From: Aselliscus stoliczkanus
Lineage: Eukaryota; Chordata; Mammalia; Chiroptera; Hipposideridae
Length of the DNA: 64,000 bases
Assembly: GCA_033961575.1 (NCBI GenBank)
Contig: CM066727.1
Span: 156,039,434-156,103,433, forward strand
Direction of reading: 5' to 3'
A model generated the notes under the pieces. The model did no database searches and was not told the origin of the DNA. It was given only the letters and a program-made list of their open reading frames with translations. Positions 1 through 12,308 of this stretch are shown piece by piece; the stretch's first letter is position 1; each line of letters starts with the position of its first letter. Both the position numbers and the translations under genes were made by a program.

Positions 1-1090
1 TTCTCCACATCTTCCTTTAATTCTTTGACTATCTTTATGGCAGTTATCTTAGTCTTTATCTAGTAGATCTGCCATCAGGTCTTTTTCAGGGGCAGTTTCT
101 GTTGATTTAGTTTTTTCCCTTTGGGCAATAAATAACTTCCCAGTTTTTTTTTATGCCTTTTGATTTTTTGTTGAACATGACATTTGAAGCTAATAACATG
201 GCAGCTCTGGAAATCAGATTTTCTTCCTGCCCTATGGTTTGTTTGTTTTTTTTCCTTATTTGTTCATTTGCGGAGTAGGTTTGATTTTTGCAGGGCATCT
301 TTGTGCTGAGGATTAGCTTGAGGTGTAAACTTAAGGTCTTTTCTGAGCCTTTCCCTGGACATGTGTGGTCACTTTCTAATTTTCTCTGTATATGAAATTG
401 TTTTTGAAAGTCCTACTCTGTAATATCTGGCTCCAAAAGGGGAAAAGCAAAAAAAAAAATAATGGAGGGAATCCATTGTTCCAAAAATCCTCTGGAAGTT
501 GTTTTGGCCGTAGGAGGAGGGCTTACAACAATGGAGGGAGGTACAACAACAGTGGCTGCCTGCCATTTGGTATGTACCTCTGTGATCAGAAAAAACAATC
601 AGTGATCATAGCACAGATCCCCATATTTTGGAGGATAGAGCCCTTTTTGCCCACCCTGGCTTCCTTAAAGTGTGTGTAAGCTACTCCAGAAATAGGTGCA
701 CAGCTACCTGCTACATGGCAATGGATAGTTTCTACTGTGCTGAGAACTGAAATTGATGACAACCCCAATTTACTGTCCAAGTCTTATCCTGGAAGTTGCA
801 AGCCTTTAAGAGACACCAGAGCTCCAAAATAGTTACATCAGGCAGATTCTGCCAGTGTAGTTGTTGTTTAGGTAGGGAGATAGATTCCTGGTGCTTCCTA
901 CTCTGCAATCATCCTGAAATCCTTCTATTTTTTTAAGGCTAAATAATATTTCATTGTATGTCTACACCACATTCCTTTACCAGTTCATTGGTAGATGGAC
1001 CCTTGGGTTGTTTTCATATCATGGTTATGTGAATAATGCTGCAGTAAACATGGGAGTGCAGATTATCTCCTTGAGATCATATTTGTGTGA
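1..1090 (-). mobile_element. Old LINE-1 fragments (antisense) in the last CCNT1 intron
   Basis: The plus strand reads like the complement of an old mammalian L1. At 1-350 it resembles the L1M phrases around GTTGATTT and GGAAATCAGATT. At 935-1080 it carries the familiar antisense 3' L1 phrase with TTTCATTGTATG, then a line on the remaining distance and AATAATGCTGCAGTAAACAT. It is diverged and holds no long ORF. The assignment is from memory of L1 consensus sequences; subfamily is not determined. It lies in the intron upstream of the final CCNT1 exon. Confidence 0.7.
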
Positions 1091-1268
1091 TTCTTGAACG
1101 AAAGTTTTAAAAATCTTATGTTTCCTGATGGTAATAATTATCAATCTCATGTTAAGAGTAGCCTTCTGCTTATTGGCAATGTCACAGCAAGCACAGTGTA
1201 CTCATTTCATTGTTTTCTCCATTTGATAAAGTACCTGAAGTAAAGAGATACCATTTGCTTCATTCTAG

Positions 1269-2672
1269 GCATGCCAAGCTGCCCAGAAAACAAAAACAGA
1301 TGCCCGGGGATCAGATGCAAACACTTCGGAGCAGACAATCCTCAATATGATTTCCCAGAGCTCTTCAGACACAACTATTGCAGGTTTAATGAGCATGTCA
1401 ACTTCTTCTACCACAAGTGCAGTGCCTTCCCTTCCAGCTACTGAAGAGTCATCCAGCAGCTTAAGCAGCGTGGAGATATTGCAGGGCGAGCGTTGGCTGC
1501 CCTCTCAACCTCCTTTTAAAATAGAACCTGCTCAGGGTCATCGGACTAGTGAGAATATAGCACTTACAGGAGTTGATCATTTCTTGCAACAGGATGGTTC
1601 AAATGCAATTATTCCCCAGAAGCAGACTAGTAAGAGTGTGCCATCAGCTAAAGTTTCACTGAAAGAATACCGTGCAAAGCATGCAGAAGAGTTGGCTGCC
1701 CAGAAGAGGCAACTGGAGAACATGGAGGCCAATGTGAAGTCACAGTATGCATATGCTGCCCAGAATCTCCTCTCTCAACATGATAGCCATTCTTCAGTCA
1801 TTCTGAAAATGCCCTTAGAGAGCTCAGAAAACCCAGAGCGGCCTTTTCTGGAAAAACCTGACAAAACAGCTCTCAAAATGAGAATCCCAGTGGCAAGTGG
1901 AGATAAAGCTGTCTCTTCAAAACCAGACGAGATAAAAATGCGCATTAAAGTCCATGCTGCAGCTGACAAGCACAATTCTGTTGACGACAGTGTCACAAAG
2001 AGTCGAGAGCACAAAGAAAAGCACAAGACTCACCCATCTAATCATCACCATCATCATAATCACCACTCACACAAGCATTCTCACTCACAGCTTCCAGCTG
2101 GTACCGGGAACAAACGTCCGGGTGATCCGAAACATAGTAGCCAGACAAGTGCTTTAGCACACAAAACCTATAGCTTGTCTAGTTCATTCTCCTCTTCTAG
2201 TTCTACTCGTAAAAGGGGTCCCCCTGAAGATACTGGAGGGGCAATGTTTGATCATCCAGCCAAGATTGCCAAGAGTACTAAATCCTCTTCCATAAATTTC
2301 TTCCCTCCTCTTCCTACAATGGCGCAGTTGCCTGGGCATAGCTCAGACACAAGTGGCCTTCATTTTTCACAGCCCAGCTGTAAACCTAGAGTTCCTCATG
2401 TGAAACTTGATAAAGGCCCCACGGGGGCCAATGGTCACAACACAACTCAGACAATAGACTATCAAGATACTGTGAATATGCTTCACTCCCTTCTCAATGC
2501 CCAGGGTGTTCAGCCCACTCAGCCCCCTGCGTTTGAATATGTTCATTCTTATGGTGAATATTTAAATCCACGGGCTGGTGGAATGTCCTCCAGATCTGGC
2601 AATACAGACAAACCCCGGCTACCACCTCTACCTTCAGAACCTCCTCCACCACTTCCACCCCTTCCTAAGTAA
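1269..2672 (+). CDS. CCNT1: Cyclin T1, terminal coding exon (C-terminal 467 residues)
   Basis: This is the last coding exon of cyclin T1, the regulatory partner of CDK9 in P-TEFb, which phosphorylates the RNA polymerase II CTD and releases paused polymerase in the nucleus. The exon opens after the acceptor TTCTAG at 1263-1268 in phase 0 (A-C-Q-A-A) and runs to TAA at 2670-2672. Visible landmarks are a Lys/Glu/Gln-rich coiled-coil stretch ([20 protein letters not shown], nt 1654-1713), a His-rich tract (about 2043-2093) of the type known to bind the CTD and promote condensates, a Ser-rich segment, and a proline-rich PEST-like tail ending [10 protein letters not shown]. The cyclin boxes are encoded upstream of the window. 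The length fits the human protein (726 residues). The first ATG at 1347 is internal, not the start. Identification is firm. Confidence 0.96.
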   Translation, partial: ACQAAQKTKTDARGSDANTSEQTILNMISQSSSDTTIAGLMSMSTSSTTSAVPSLPATEESSSSLSSVEILQGERWLPSQPPFKIEPAQGHRTSENIALTGVDHFLQQDGSNAIIPQKQTSKSVPSAKVSLKEYRAKHAEELAAQKRQLENMEANVKSQYAYAAQNLLSQHDSHSSVILKMPLESSENPERPFLEKPDKTALKMRIPVASGDKAVSSKPDEIKMRIKVHAAADKHNSVDDSVTKSREHKEKHKTHPSNHHHHHNHHSHKHSHSQLPAGTGNKRPGDPKHSSQTSALAHKTYSLSSSFSSSSSTRKRGPPEDTGGAMFDHPAKIAKSTKSSSINFFPPLPTMAQLPGHSSDTSGLHFSQPSCKPRVPHVKLDKGPTGANGHNTTQTIDYQDTVNMLHSLLNAQGVQPTQPPAFEYVHSYGEYLNPRAGGMSSRSGNTDKPRLPPLPSEPPPPLPPLPK

Positions 2673-3232
2673 AAAAAAAAAAAGAGGAAGAGGAGAAAAA
2701 ACTTCTTTAAAAACACATTTTTTTTTTTTAAACTACTGATTCTGGACTAAGAAAATTTCTTCCCTAATGAAATATGTCTCCCTTCTTGGACTAGGGAATA
2801 AATTAATATTGAGACACAGGTGGGAGGATGGTAAATGGGCTTGGTTGTTATATCTGCTGCCTCAGAAACTTAACTATTTTATTATAGTTTTTACTGGTAT
2901 TAGAGAGGTGAGAATGTGATGAAGCTGTGAAAGATTAAGAATACTTTCTCTGTTCTTGGCCTCTCCACCTCCTAATTAGGTTGATTAGAGTTGATATCTT
3001 CCCTCTTCTTGCCAGGACTGAAATATGGAGGGTTTGTTTTATCAAACAGTTGTGGATCCTTTTGGTGTTTAATATATCAGAAGAGAGGAGGTATTTAAAC
3101 GTCAAAATCTTTTAAGAGACTTAAAAAAAATAATTTAAACAAAGTAAGTTATCTGTTTAGTTTTTTTATATATATAATTGGGGAGGGGATAGGGATTTTG
3201 CTGTGTGTATGCGATACATAGCAATGAGTCCT

Positions 3233-3260
3233 GGGGGGTGGGATTGGAGGGTTGGGGGGG
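3233..3260 (+). promoter_or_regulatory. G-quadruplex-capable tract in CCNT1 3' UTR
   Basis: Four G runs of at least three (six, three, three and seven G) are separated by loops of 1 to 7 nt on the transcribed strand, which satisfies the usual G3+ quadruplex pattern. A second G-rich patch (GGGGAGGGGATAGGG) lies just before it at about 3180-3195. Function is not shown by the sequence. Confidence 0.45.
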
Positions 3261-4534
3261 TGTATAGGACGATGGGAGGGTAAGCTTTTGGCCATGAGAT
3301 CTGAGATGGGCTTTGGCCACTTGAAGTGTTGACACCTTTAAGTGTGTATGAAAGTGTGGGTATGTATGTTTTTAAGTGTGTGTGTTTGAATCATGTTGTA
3401 TCTTTCCCTTGTCCCTTACCATTCACTTCCCAACAGTCTACTAGAGAGAACATGGTGTGGCCTTTAGAACATGAAGGAAGGAAGAGGCATGCATTTGACA
3501 TGGTATTTTCCCCTTTCTTTATGCTGTAATTGAATGGTAGCCTTCTAAATTCTAGTTTGGGCAAGTGCAGCTAATGGCCTGATTCTGGACTCCATTTATA
3601 AAAACTTCCTTTTTTCCCCCTTTTATCATTTGATGCAGAACAAAGATGGGGTTGAGGAAGAAGGGTTGGAGAGGAAGGCTGGGTTCTGCCCTACAGAATT
3701 GGATGTGTCTTTTTTCAAGTTGGGCTTTGGGAAAGTGTTCTCAAGTGAGAGCAGTCTCAGGGTCTCTGATGGGAAACGGTATGTGCTATATGTCCTGCCT
3801 GTGAACGCCCAGACCATGTGAGAATTGTTCTGGGAGAAGTCATGGAGCTAGAGAATCCTGAAAACAATGAAATTGTGATTGGGTATTTTTAGGACATTGT
3901 ATTTGAAATTATAAACATGAGACTTGCTTTTTGTCTGTATATCTGAAGGCCAACAGCTGTATCCTCAGTTTTTGCAACCTAGGTGGCTTGAGATTGGAGC
4001 TTGTGAATTTAATAGCCATGAGGGTGAGCAAGCCTAGCACACAGATAACTGGTATGTTTAGATTGTCCATATTTGGCGCTATAGATTCTAGGCAGAGGTT
4101 GTTCACGGAGATTTCTAAGAATCCTTAAAACAAAATACGGATCAGGTGTCCTGATCTTATGGTTACTTGATTATCCCAGATTTTAGGAGTGAACACTTTT
4201 GTTGAAGAAAGAAATCTTTTAAGGGGTTGGAAGAATTCAAGCCAAGTTGTGTCAGTGAAAATGCCACTTAGCCACGGATCATTTGATGTGATATTCTTCA
4301 GTCTTCATGGCATTTTTTGCTATGGAAAAAATGATGCAGTTTGAATTTGTCTTATTTTTAATTCAGCTTCCTTCACACCAAATATTCTTTATGGACAAAT
4401 TGAAATTTTTTTCATTGGAAGTCAGGGAATCAGGAGTTGTACATGTGCTGCTGCTTTCCAGAAACAGGTTGGGGAGAACACTGAAGCAATTGTCATTGAT
4501 GATGCACTGGCCTAACACAGGAAGGAATTTGTAC

Positions 4535-4540
4535 AATAAA
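4535..4540 (+). promoter_or_regulatory. Candidate proximal poly(A) signal of CCNT1
   Basis: AATAAA in the 3' UTR, about 1.9 kb after the stop codon. It could give a shorter CCNT1 mRNA; use is not shown by sequence alone. Confidence 0.4.
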
Positions 4541-7316
4541 CCCTAACTGAAGGTAAATATGCATCTTTGCATATTTGAACTGTCTAGAGTACCTGCCATT
4601 GCTGTGCAAAATGAGTTCTCTGCTGACCTATAGACTAGCATTATTTTTGACTTGGAGTGTCACCTAACTTTTATTGATGATATTTTCCTCTTTCTCCTTG
4701 ATAGTTTCTGTGTTGTGCTAGATAATTGGTAGGTGTGTGGTGCCTTTACTAAGTACAGGCTTTCTCTTTGTTTAGATTTTGTTTGGTGGTGTCTGCTTTC
4801 CTTACTGACCTTCCTAGGAGGTTATTTAGCGTGCATCTGTATCTTTGTGGAATTGATGATCACTGATTTGATTATGAAAATGTCTTTTCCAGCTTTTAAT
4901 TTTTTTCATCACATATCACATATTTTCTAATTACATGTACTCCCAAGTGGACATACATATCCACTTGGCCTAATTAGCAGTTTTCTCCATAGCAGCCTAG
5001 TTAGTGCCTTAGAACTTTGTCAGGAGTGAATTAGAAAAAAGTGCTTACTAGAGCCTAAAAGCTGCTTTATACTGTGTAGTCTGGCCTTTGTGCTAGTAGA
5101 TCATTACTGGTATAAGTCAATTTAGAGACATTTTTATATTAATGCCTCCTGATGCTGTTTTAAGGTATCTACAGTGTCTGCTTGTAGATCAGTGCATACG
5201 TCATGAGCTCCTTATTTACTTTGTGTGAAGCTGCTGCAGCGTCTGGGTTAGCAGATGTGTCTGTCAGCTAGCATGCATATTGTCCAGATTCCCATAAATT
5301 TAGACTTCAAAGGGTTGTGTGGGTTCCAAGCTCTGTGTCTTCTCTACCCTCACACCCCCAAAGGGTGAGAAATGGGATTTAAAGTCCAAAGTTAGTCTAG
5401 TAAAGATGGCTTTTCTTTCTTTTAACCTAGAGTATCAAGGATATGGGGTGGTAAGCAGGCCTGGAGCCTCAAATTCTATAAATCTCATTCCCTAAACTTC
5501 ACTTGAGTCTCATGTTGGCAAAAACAAAACCTGTGGATTGTCCTTAGGGCTTTTAATCAGATACTTGTGTTGCACTTAGCTGAACTAGTGAAGCATTAAC
5601 CTAAAGCTAAATTGGTCTTCTGAAGTATCAGTTATGCTTTTTGGGTTTAGAAAATGTGTAGGAATGATAGTCTTCTCACTCTTGAATCAGTGTTTCCATA
5701 TGAGACCCTCAGCTTGCTGCTGCTGGTTTTTGTTTTTTTTTTTAATGATTTTAATGTTTTGTTGTAATGTATTCTTTTTCATAGTTCTGTATTATTGGCT
5801 TCACCAGTGTTGATAGAAAAATTTTAAATCTCCAGTTGGAAACAGCAATGGATTAGGATATAAAAATAAAATCATGGTAATATTAGTGCTGGATTTCCTT
5901 AAGCCTCTGCTACCTAATTCCTCATATTGAAAATGTGTACCCCTATACCTTGCTTATGGACAAAGGCAATTAGAGGGGTCTTATTCCAGTACAGCTGGAT
6001 TTTAAACATCTGTGTTTCCCACAGAAACATAGGAACTGTGGAAACTTAGGAAATGATCACTTTTTAAAAAAGGATTATTCTTTTGTTGATGAGTTATTTT
6101 GTTGCTAATGCTAGGAAAATGGAGATTCTAGAACATCTTGAAGTTGGAATATAACTGTTATTCTCATGGGTTTGGGAGAATTCAAGCAGTCTATGCAACC
6201 GTTCACATGGTGAGAAATAAGCCCTCTGCAGCCCAATAAGCTTTCAGTGACTTTGATACCTCCCCAGATTTCTTGTATTGCTGCTTGTTAACACCCAGCT
6301 TTTAACTCAGTACTTGCTCCTGATGGTTTAAGAAATGTTCATGTGGTATCACACTGTCAAGTTTAATTTTGTCTGTTTATCCCACTGTGGATGTGAGTTT
6401 GAAATAAGCATGGTACGAATGCATGGTAAACAAGCATGGTACCAATGATAGAATGGTCTGTGGTCTAGAATGAGAATTATTTTTTAGTGAGAGACCCATT
6501 TTAATGTTTCTGAAGTTTTTAATATGAACTTGGCATTGGAAAGGGAGGCGGAGAAAAAGAATGTTTATTAAAAAGCAGTGTCTGTTTTCCCCTTTATGAG
6601 TGTGTGTTCATGGTTGAATGAAAAATGAAAAGAACAGAAAGACTCTTAGGTTTTCTGTTGCCATGTTAAGTGTGGAGAGGGATGCTTGACAGCATGCCAA
6701 TTGTAGCCAGAGTAAGTATGACTCCATCAGGTGTTCAGGAAGTCTTCAGTTGAGAGCTGAGGGCCTAACTGATTAGTGGTTGATCACATTGGAATTGATT
6801 ACAAGATGGAGGTGCTGGCTGGGTGAAGCACCCAAAGAAAAGAATGCAGCAGCCTAATTTAGTGTTAACCTAGGTTTCTGGATTAGAAACAGACCTTTCC
6901 CTCACCTTACTCCACGCACCTAAAATTGTCCGTTTTCTTATCAGACCAAAGAGCAAAGAGCGAAAAAAGGAAAAAAAAAGTAAAACACTTTCCCAATCTA
7001 TGTCACTCAGGTACAATTTTGTGGTGATACTTTTGTCTGTTTTCTTTATATTGCTCTTAAGAGTCCTTTCTCGGACATTCTGCTGTTGCCTCTGTCCTCC
7101 TTGGGGCATCTTAGTTTTGGATGCCACCCCTGGTATCTCTACTGCTGTTATGTGAATGATAGGATGTAAGTGACCATTACAGTAAGGGCTCTTTTTAAAA
7201 AATTCAAAATTTTTTTTAAAAAATTTAAAGGATGTTGTATACATTTTATAGTCTGGCTATCAGTTTCATAACTTGCTGTCAAGTATGTTTCTCAATCTGT
7301 ATTTATCCATCCCATC

Positions 7317-7322
7317 AATAAA
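7317..7322 (+). promoter_or_regulatory. Candidate distal poly(A) signal of CCNT1
   Basis: AATAAA followed within about 40 nt by TG-rich sequence (CCTGATTGTTGTTTATG). SINE-rich intergenic DNA begins right after, which supports this as the end of the transcript. Confidence 0.6.
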
Positions 7323-7380
7323 TGTTAATTATAAAACATTCACCTGATTGTTGTTTATGCGTACTGAGTCTTCAAGTTAG

Positions 7381-7551
7381 GTTTTTTTTTTATTTTTTTA
7401 TTTATTTATTTTTTTTAGCTGAACCATCCTGACATCTATTGGCAGCTTAGTGGTAGCTCAGCTCGGGCTGGCCATTGAACTGCTGTTGCTCAGAGCTCAG
7501 CATGCACTCCTGAGCGAGCTCTTAACCAACTGAGCCACTTGGCTGGCCCTA
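7381..7551 (-). mobile_element. SINE-B (tRNA-derived), antisense
   Basis: In sense orientation it begins with a tRNA-like head (GGCCAGCC-AGTGGCTCAGTTGGTTAAGAGCT) and ends in A-rich sequence. It is flanked by a 7-bp target-site duplication AAGTTAG (7374-7380 and 7552-7558). Confidence 0.85.
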
Positions 7552-8035
7552 AAGTTAGTTTTTAACTGCCATTTTATTGATATGATTATAGTTTTGTTTT
7601 GGTTTAGATAGTAGTATGTACTTTTACTGCACAAGATCCTGTGGGAATTGGGACCATTGAAAAGACCTAAGATTTGGTCATCACATTGAACCTGATGGTA
7701 TAAAGCATGATGTAGTCAGAGGGGGACAAAAAACCCTCATTTAATATAGTTGTGTGGATACCTGGAAGACTAACTGGTACACAAAAAATACATAGCTCTA
7801 ACATGATAGTAACATGTACTGGTTAGCAAGCATTATCAACATGATTCATAATCGTATACTTGTGTTTTTTTTTTGAAAAATCTAAAATGTTGGTATAGAT
7901 TAGGAGTGCATTTGGAAGGAAAAAATGAATAGCATTATTGGTGGTGCCTGGAAAAATTAATAGTGAATACTCACCTTTGTCCTGGGACATAATAAAACCA
8001 TGCACACAAGCTAATCTTGTAAATTCCACATTTAT

Positions 8036-8124
8036 TTTATTTTTTTATTTTTTGAGGGCAGTATCACTGGCCCTCATATGTGGGACCCGAACTGCGCCAC
8101 TTGGCCGCCCCACTCGGCCGCCCC
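8036..8124 (-). mobile_element. SINE-M monomer, antisense, internally shortened
   Basis: T-rich tail, then GAGGGCAGTATCACTGGCCC and a shortened head with the GGCCGCCCC motif twice. The 14-bp duplication AAATTCCACATTTA lies at 8022-8035 and 8125-8138. Confidence 0.85.
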
Positions 8125-8440
8125 AAATTCCACATTTAAAGGGAAAGAATTTTTATGCTCAAATACTCCCATCAACTATATGGTGACAGAAGGAGATTTG
8201 ACCTTGGGTAGTGAACATACAGTGCAATACACTGAAGATGTATCATGGGATTGTACACTTGAAACTTAAATCACATAATCAGTAGGTTCTTGGAAACTGA
8301 CTTTAAGTGAAATGATAGATAAGGAAACCAATTTTACCATAGGCTAATTGAAGAGTTAAGTTCCTATGGCATATTTCTGGTAAAAAGAGAAAATCAAACG
8401 TGTAATAAGGACCCCAAACACTTCTAATATTAAACATTGA

Positions 8441-8875
8441 GGGCCGGCCAAGTGGTGCGTTGGTTAAGAGCTGGCTTGGGACGCCAGAGACCCCAGTTCA
8501 GATCCCACATGAGGGTCCCATGACACTGCCCTCTACAGCTAAGATGGTGAACAACAGCGCTACCTGGAGCTGGGCTGCTGTGAGTCCCTGGGACGGCATA
8601 GCTACAGCCCATGCTGCAGTGGGCTGCCATAGGCTACAGTGAGTGGCTAGGCAGCCAGCGTGAGCTGCCAAGAGCTTCTGTGAGCGGCCGTCCAGAGGCC
8701 GGCAACCAATCTGCCTCACCCAGGAAGAGCGCAATGATACCAACATGGGCCAGTGAAGCAACGTCTTCCACAACTAGACTGAAGCACAAAAGGACAGCAA
8801 CTTGTCTGTTCCCCTTCCCCAATTCCCCAATACTGTTCCCCTCCCCCAAATCCCCAATTAAAAAAAATATAAAAA
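8441..8875 (+). mobile_element. SINE-A, full length, sense
   Basis: Begins GGGCCGGCC, carries a tRNA-like head with a pol III B-box-like CAGTTCAGATCC, the long CAGCCC/GGCTGC-rich middle, and the CCCCAATTCCCCAAT tail. It is flanked by AAACATTGA at 8432-8440 and 8876-8884. Confidence 0.9.
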
Positions 8876-8942
8876 AAACATTGAAATACTTTCGACCTAT
8901 ACAATACATTTAAGAAAGATTAATTTTGCAAAGACAATTTTT

Positions 8943-9378
8943 GGGCCGGCCGAGTGGCTCGTTGGTTAAGCATTGGCTTGGGACGCCAGCTCTGAGCAGC
9001 AGGGTCCCGGTTCGGATCCCACGTAGAGGGCAAGTGATGCTGCGCCCTCTACAGCTAAGATGGTGAATAACAGCTCAATCTGGAGCTGGGCTGCCGGGAG
9101 TTGCCGGTGATGGCGTAGGCTGCAGTGGGGCTGGCTGGCAGCTGGCATGAACTTCAGTGAGCTGCTGTGAGCCACTGTGTGTGGCCGTCCAATGGCCGGC
9201 GAGCGACTGCCTCACCTGGGAAGAGTGCAATGATAATACCAACATGGGCCAGTGAAGCGACGTCCTCCACTAGACTGAAGAACAAAAGGACAGCAACTTG
9301 TCTTTTCCTCTTCCCCGCTTCTCTAACGCTGTTCCCCTCCCCCAATTCCCCAGTAAAATCTTAAAATAAAAAAAATTT
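8943..9378 (+). mobile_element. SINE-A, full length, sense
   Basis: A second SINE-A only 70 bp after the previous one, with head GGGCCGGCCGAGTGGCTCG, B-box-like GGTTCGGATCC and tail CCCCAGTAAAATCTTAAAAT. The duplication is unclear (AATTTT on both sides). Confidence 0.85.
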
Positions 9379-9435
9379 TCCAACCTGCTTTTCCAATCCA
9401 CTCTGGACAGGAGGCCCTTCTATTGCAGGGTACAT

Positions 9436-9437
<2 letters not shown>

Positions 9438-9480
<43 letters not shown>
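9438..9480. repeat. (CA)n microsatellite
   Basis: About 21 uninterrupted CA units. Likely polymorphic in length. Confidence 0.95.
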
Positions 9481-9482
<2 letters not shown>

Positions 9483-9660
9483 AGACTGGGACAATTTAGA
9501 CAAGCCAGGTCATCTAACTGCACATCTTTAGGATGTGGAAGGACACCGGAATCCAGGAGGAAACCCACGCAGACATGGGGAGAACATGCAAACTTCATGC
9601 AGTGGCACCAGCCGGGAAGCGATTTTTTATTCCTTAACGTTATAACAAAACGATGCTGAA
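9481..9660 (+). repeat. Interspersed repeat of uncertain class
   Basis: Contains the phrase GAGGAAACCCACGCAGACAT followed by GGGGAGAACATGCAAACTTC and an ACGTTATAACAAAACGATG end. These phrases recur in vertebrate LINE/SINE 3' parts as I remember them, but I cannot name the family. Confidence 0.4.
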
Positions 9661-9734
9661 TGGAAGGAAATAAACATGCTGTACTAGACAACACCTTTCC
9701 TGAAAACTAGTTTCAGGCACTGCCCTGCCTTGCA

Positions 9735-10680
9735 TTTGTTCCTGCACTAGAAAATAGTATTAAATACTATGTACTGATTACTGATGGGAATATGGCATAA
9801 ACAAAAAAAGCATCCTGTCCTCGTAGAACTTACATCTAGTTGCAGCAGAGACAAGTAAAATATATACAGTATGCTAGATAATAAGTACATTGGGGAATGT
9901 AAAGCAGGGAAAGAGGTATAGGGATTTTGTGTGTGTGTACAGGTAAATAGGATTGTTGAAATTGCAAATAAGACGGCTAAGGAGGAAGGTCTGAAATTAC
10001 AGTTCAGCAAAGACCTGAAAGAGGTGAGAGCAAGCCATGAGAATAGTTGGGGTAAGATCATTCCAGGAAACAAGTGCAAAGATTCTGAGGTAAGAACATA
10101 GGAAGGAGGCCAGTGTAGCTAGTATGGAAATCAGTGAGGAGGGAGAGTAGTAGGATATGTGGTTAGTGGGGCAATAAAGGGCTAGATATACTATGTAAGG
10201 CCTTGTAAACCATTACAAATACAGTGAAATGGCACCATTAAAAAGTTTTGAGCAGAAGAGAGACATGATCTAGCTTAGGTTTTTGGTTTTGTTTTGAGGG
10301 CAGTGTCACTGGCCCTCATATGTGGGACCAAACCGGGGCCGCTGGCTTCCCAAGCCAGCGCTTAACCACCACGCCACTCAGCCGGCCCTCTAGCTTAGGT
10401 TTTAAAATGTTTATTTAGGCTCCTGTGTTGAAAATGGATTGTAGGAGTCAAAGATAAGGAGGCTCACAATGATAAAGATGAGAAAGAAGAGTGGCTTGGA
10501 GCAGGTTGGAAGTGCTGAAGGTAATGAGAAGTTACATATATTGAAGTTGGAGCCAGTGGGATCTGCCATAAGGTTGGAAGAAAAAGAAGGCAAGGATGAC
10601 TCCCAGTGTTTGGCATGACCAACTGGAAAGATGGCATCATATACTGAGATGAGGATGACTACAGAAAGAGCAGGAGTTTG
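9735..10680 (+). mobile_element. Ancient LINE-2 (L2) fragment, sense
   Basis: Follows the L2 pattern through GTAGAACTTACATCTAGT, AAAGACCTGAAAGAGGTGAG, ATTCCAGGAAACAAGTGCAAA, GGCCAGTGTAGCTAG and AAGGATGACTCCCAGTGTTTGG, in the right order. It is interrupted by the SINE-M at 10284-10388. No coding capacity remains. Confidence 0.7.
10284..10388 (-). mobile_element. SINE-M monomer, antisense, inserted in L2
   Basis: GAGGGCAGTGTCACTGGCCC through to GCCGGCCC, flanked by a near-perfect 15-bp duplication starting TCTAGCTTAGGTTT at 10269-10283 and 10389-10403. Confidence 0.9.
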
Positions 10681-11879
10681 GCATTCATTTATTTATTCTC
10701 AATTTCTCACCTTTCTCTAGGATTAGCCTCCCAGACTCCAAATTTTCAAAAATTCCCTTTCCTTCAAGAATTCACCTTCCCAGCCTCTATTTTTGCAAAC
10801 ACCCTCAGGTCCACTTTAACCTATTCAATAGCTAGCAAAGCGTTCGTTCAGTGGATTTAAAACAGCCATCTACTTTGTTAAACAGCACAAAAAATTTGCC
10901 AATATCTTGACCCTTTAATAATGTCTGCCTCCTCCCCAGTTTAGAAGGAAGTGGTTCTAAATAGCAATTTTTTGTCTCACTTGATCTTAGTTGGAGGACC
11001 TTTTTTTTTTTTTAAAAAACTAAGACCTTCAGTAGATCCTCTCATTAAACAAGTCTTTGAAAGTCTGTTCCTAATGCCTCTACACTGTTTCCTACAGTAG
11101 TTTTAATATTCCTTTTTGATATTACCACATTTGTTTGTAGACTCTGAATCCCAGATTTTCTATAATGTGACTGCCTCTGGCTAGCTTTTGGAGTTATGGG
11201 GTATTCATTACTAATGTCTTCTTTGTACCCTTCTGAGGGTTGGAGGAGTGTTTGCTTATGTTTGTAAATCATAGTTGCTATTACGTTTGTATTGCATCCA
11301 CAATCCCAAACTGCTATAGAATGTTTACTCCAAAAGAGCAGGGTTATCTTGCTTGTTCTCTCTGTATCCCCAATATCTGGCTTTTAATGTGTGTGCTCGA
11401 TAAATATTTGTTGAATTAATAAATTTCAGGAGAGGGCCTTTTAGGGCTACCCTAATTTCTGGGAACAGCATCTCACCTGTCCCCCTCTGCTCCAGTTTTT
11501 GTTTTAATCATTCCTTGTGCCTAAACCGAGTGTTGTTCTTGAGCGTTGTGGATTCTGTATGGTCACCTCCACTGTGGATCATGCTCATCTCCTTGGTAGT
11601 GGAGAAATCTCTTACTTATATGAAACTGACAGCAGATAAGTGTGTTTGGCAAGGTTGGGATGCAAAAAAATCCAGAAGGGTTATGGGGAGAAAGTGTTGG
11701 TTCATTTCCACAAGAGACTACTGGTGGAAATGAAAAAAGAGATGCGTTAAATTAAAAAAAAACAACTCTTAAAAGGATAAAATTGGGATTGTGTCTGCCA
11801 TTTCTATATACATGCATTATATAGCATGGAATTGTGGAGAATTTTAGAGAATCAGGACCTAAACCACAAGTCATAGCTT
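10681..11879. other. Intergenic sequence without a recognised gene
   Basis: AT-rich sequence between CCNT1 and KANSL2. The stretch near 11320-11440 (GTTATCTTGCTTGTTCTCTC, AATATTTGTTGAATTAATAAAT) looks like the end of an old L2/MIR-type element. No splice-supported ORF was seen. Confidence 0.5.
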
Positions 11880-12308
11880 TAAAAAAAAAAAAGATTTTAT
11901 TGGGGAATTGGGGGAGGGGAACAGCATTGGGGAATCGGGGAAGGGGAACAGACAAGTTGCTGTCTTTTTGTTCTTCCGTCTAGTTGCGGAGGACGTTTTC
12001 ACTGGCCCATGTTGGTATCGTCATTGCGCTCTTCCCGGATGAGAAAGATCAGTCGTCAGCCTCTGGATGGTCGCTCACGGCGGCTATTGGCAGCTCACGG
12101 AGGCTGTCCGCCACTCACTGTAGCCTATGGCAGCCCACTGCAGCAGGGGCTTCAGCCTACACCATCGCCGGGGCTCGCACAGCCCAGCTCCAGGTGGAGC
12201 TGTTGTTAGCTGTAGAGGGCAGTGTCACTGGCCCTCATATGTGAGATCCGAACTCCGGCCGCTGGCGTCCCAAACCAGCTCTTAACCAATGCGCCACTGG
12301 GCCAGCCC
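11880..12308 (-). mobile_element. SINE-A, full length, antisense
   Basis: Poly(T)/AAAAGATTTTATTGGGGAATT at the left, CAATGCGCCACTGGGCCAGC at the right. The flanking sites (CATAGCTT and CATCGCTC) are only partly alike, so the duplication has decayed. Confidence 0.85.

Larger units (their letters stand above)
2673..7340 (+). other. CCNT1: CCNT1 3' untranslated region
   Basis: About 4.7 kb follows the CCNT1 stop with no splice-supported ORF and no young SINE, although SINEs occur every few kb elsewhere in the window; the first one starts at 7381, just after the distal poly(A) signal. Human CCNT1 also has a 3' UTR of several kb. The boundary is inferred from the AATAAA at 7317-7322. The longest ORF inside (6870-7244, minus strand) has no recognisable homology and is treated as chance. 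Confidence 0.75.

Noticed and set aside
6870..7244. 124-codon minus-strand ORF
   Set aside because: It lies antisense in the CCNT1 3' UTR and has low-complexity Lys/Phe content; treated as chance.
8441..8520. tRNA gene-like heads (A box and B box) of the SINEs
   Set aside because: No cloverleaf with matched stems and anticodon; they are the tRNA-derived starts of SINEs with tails and target-site duplications.
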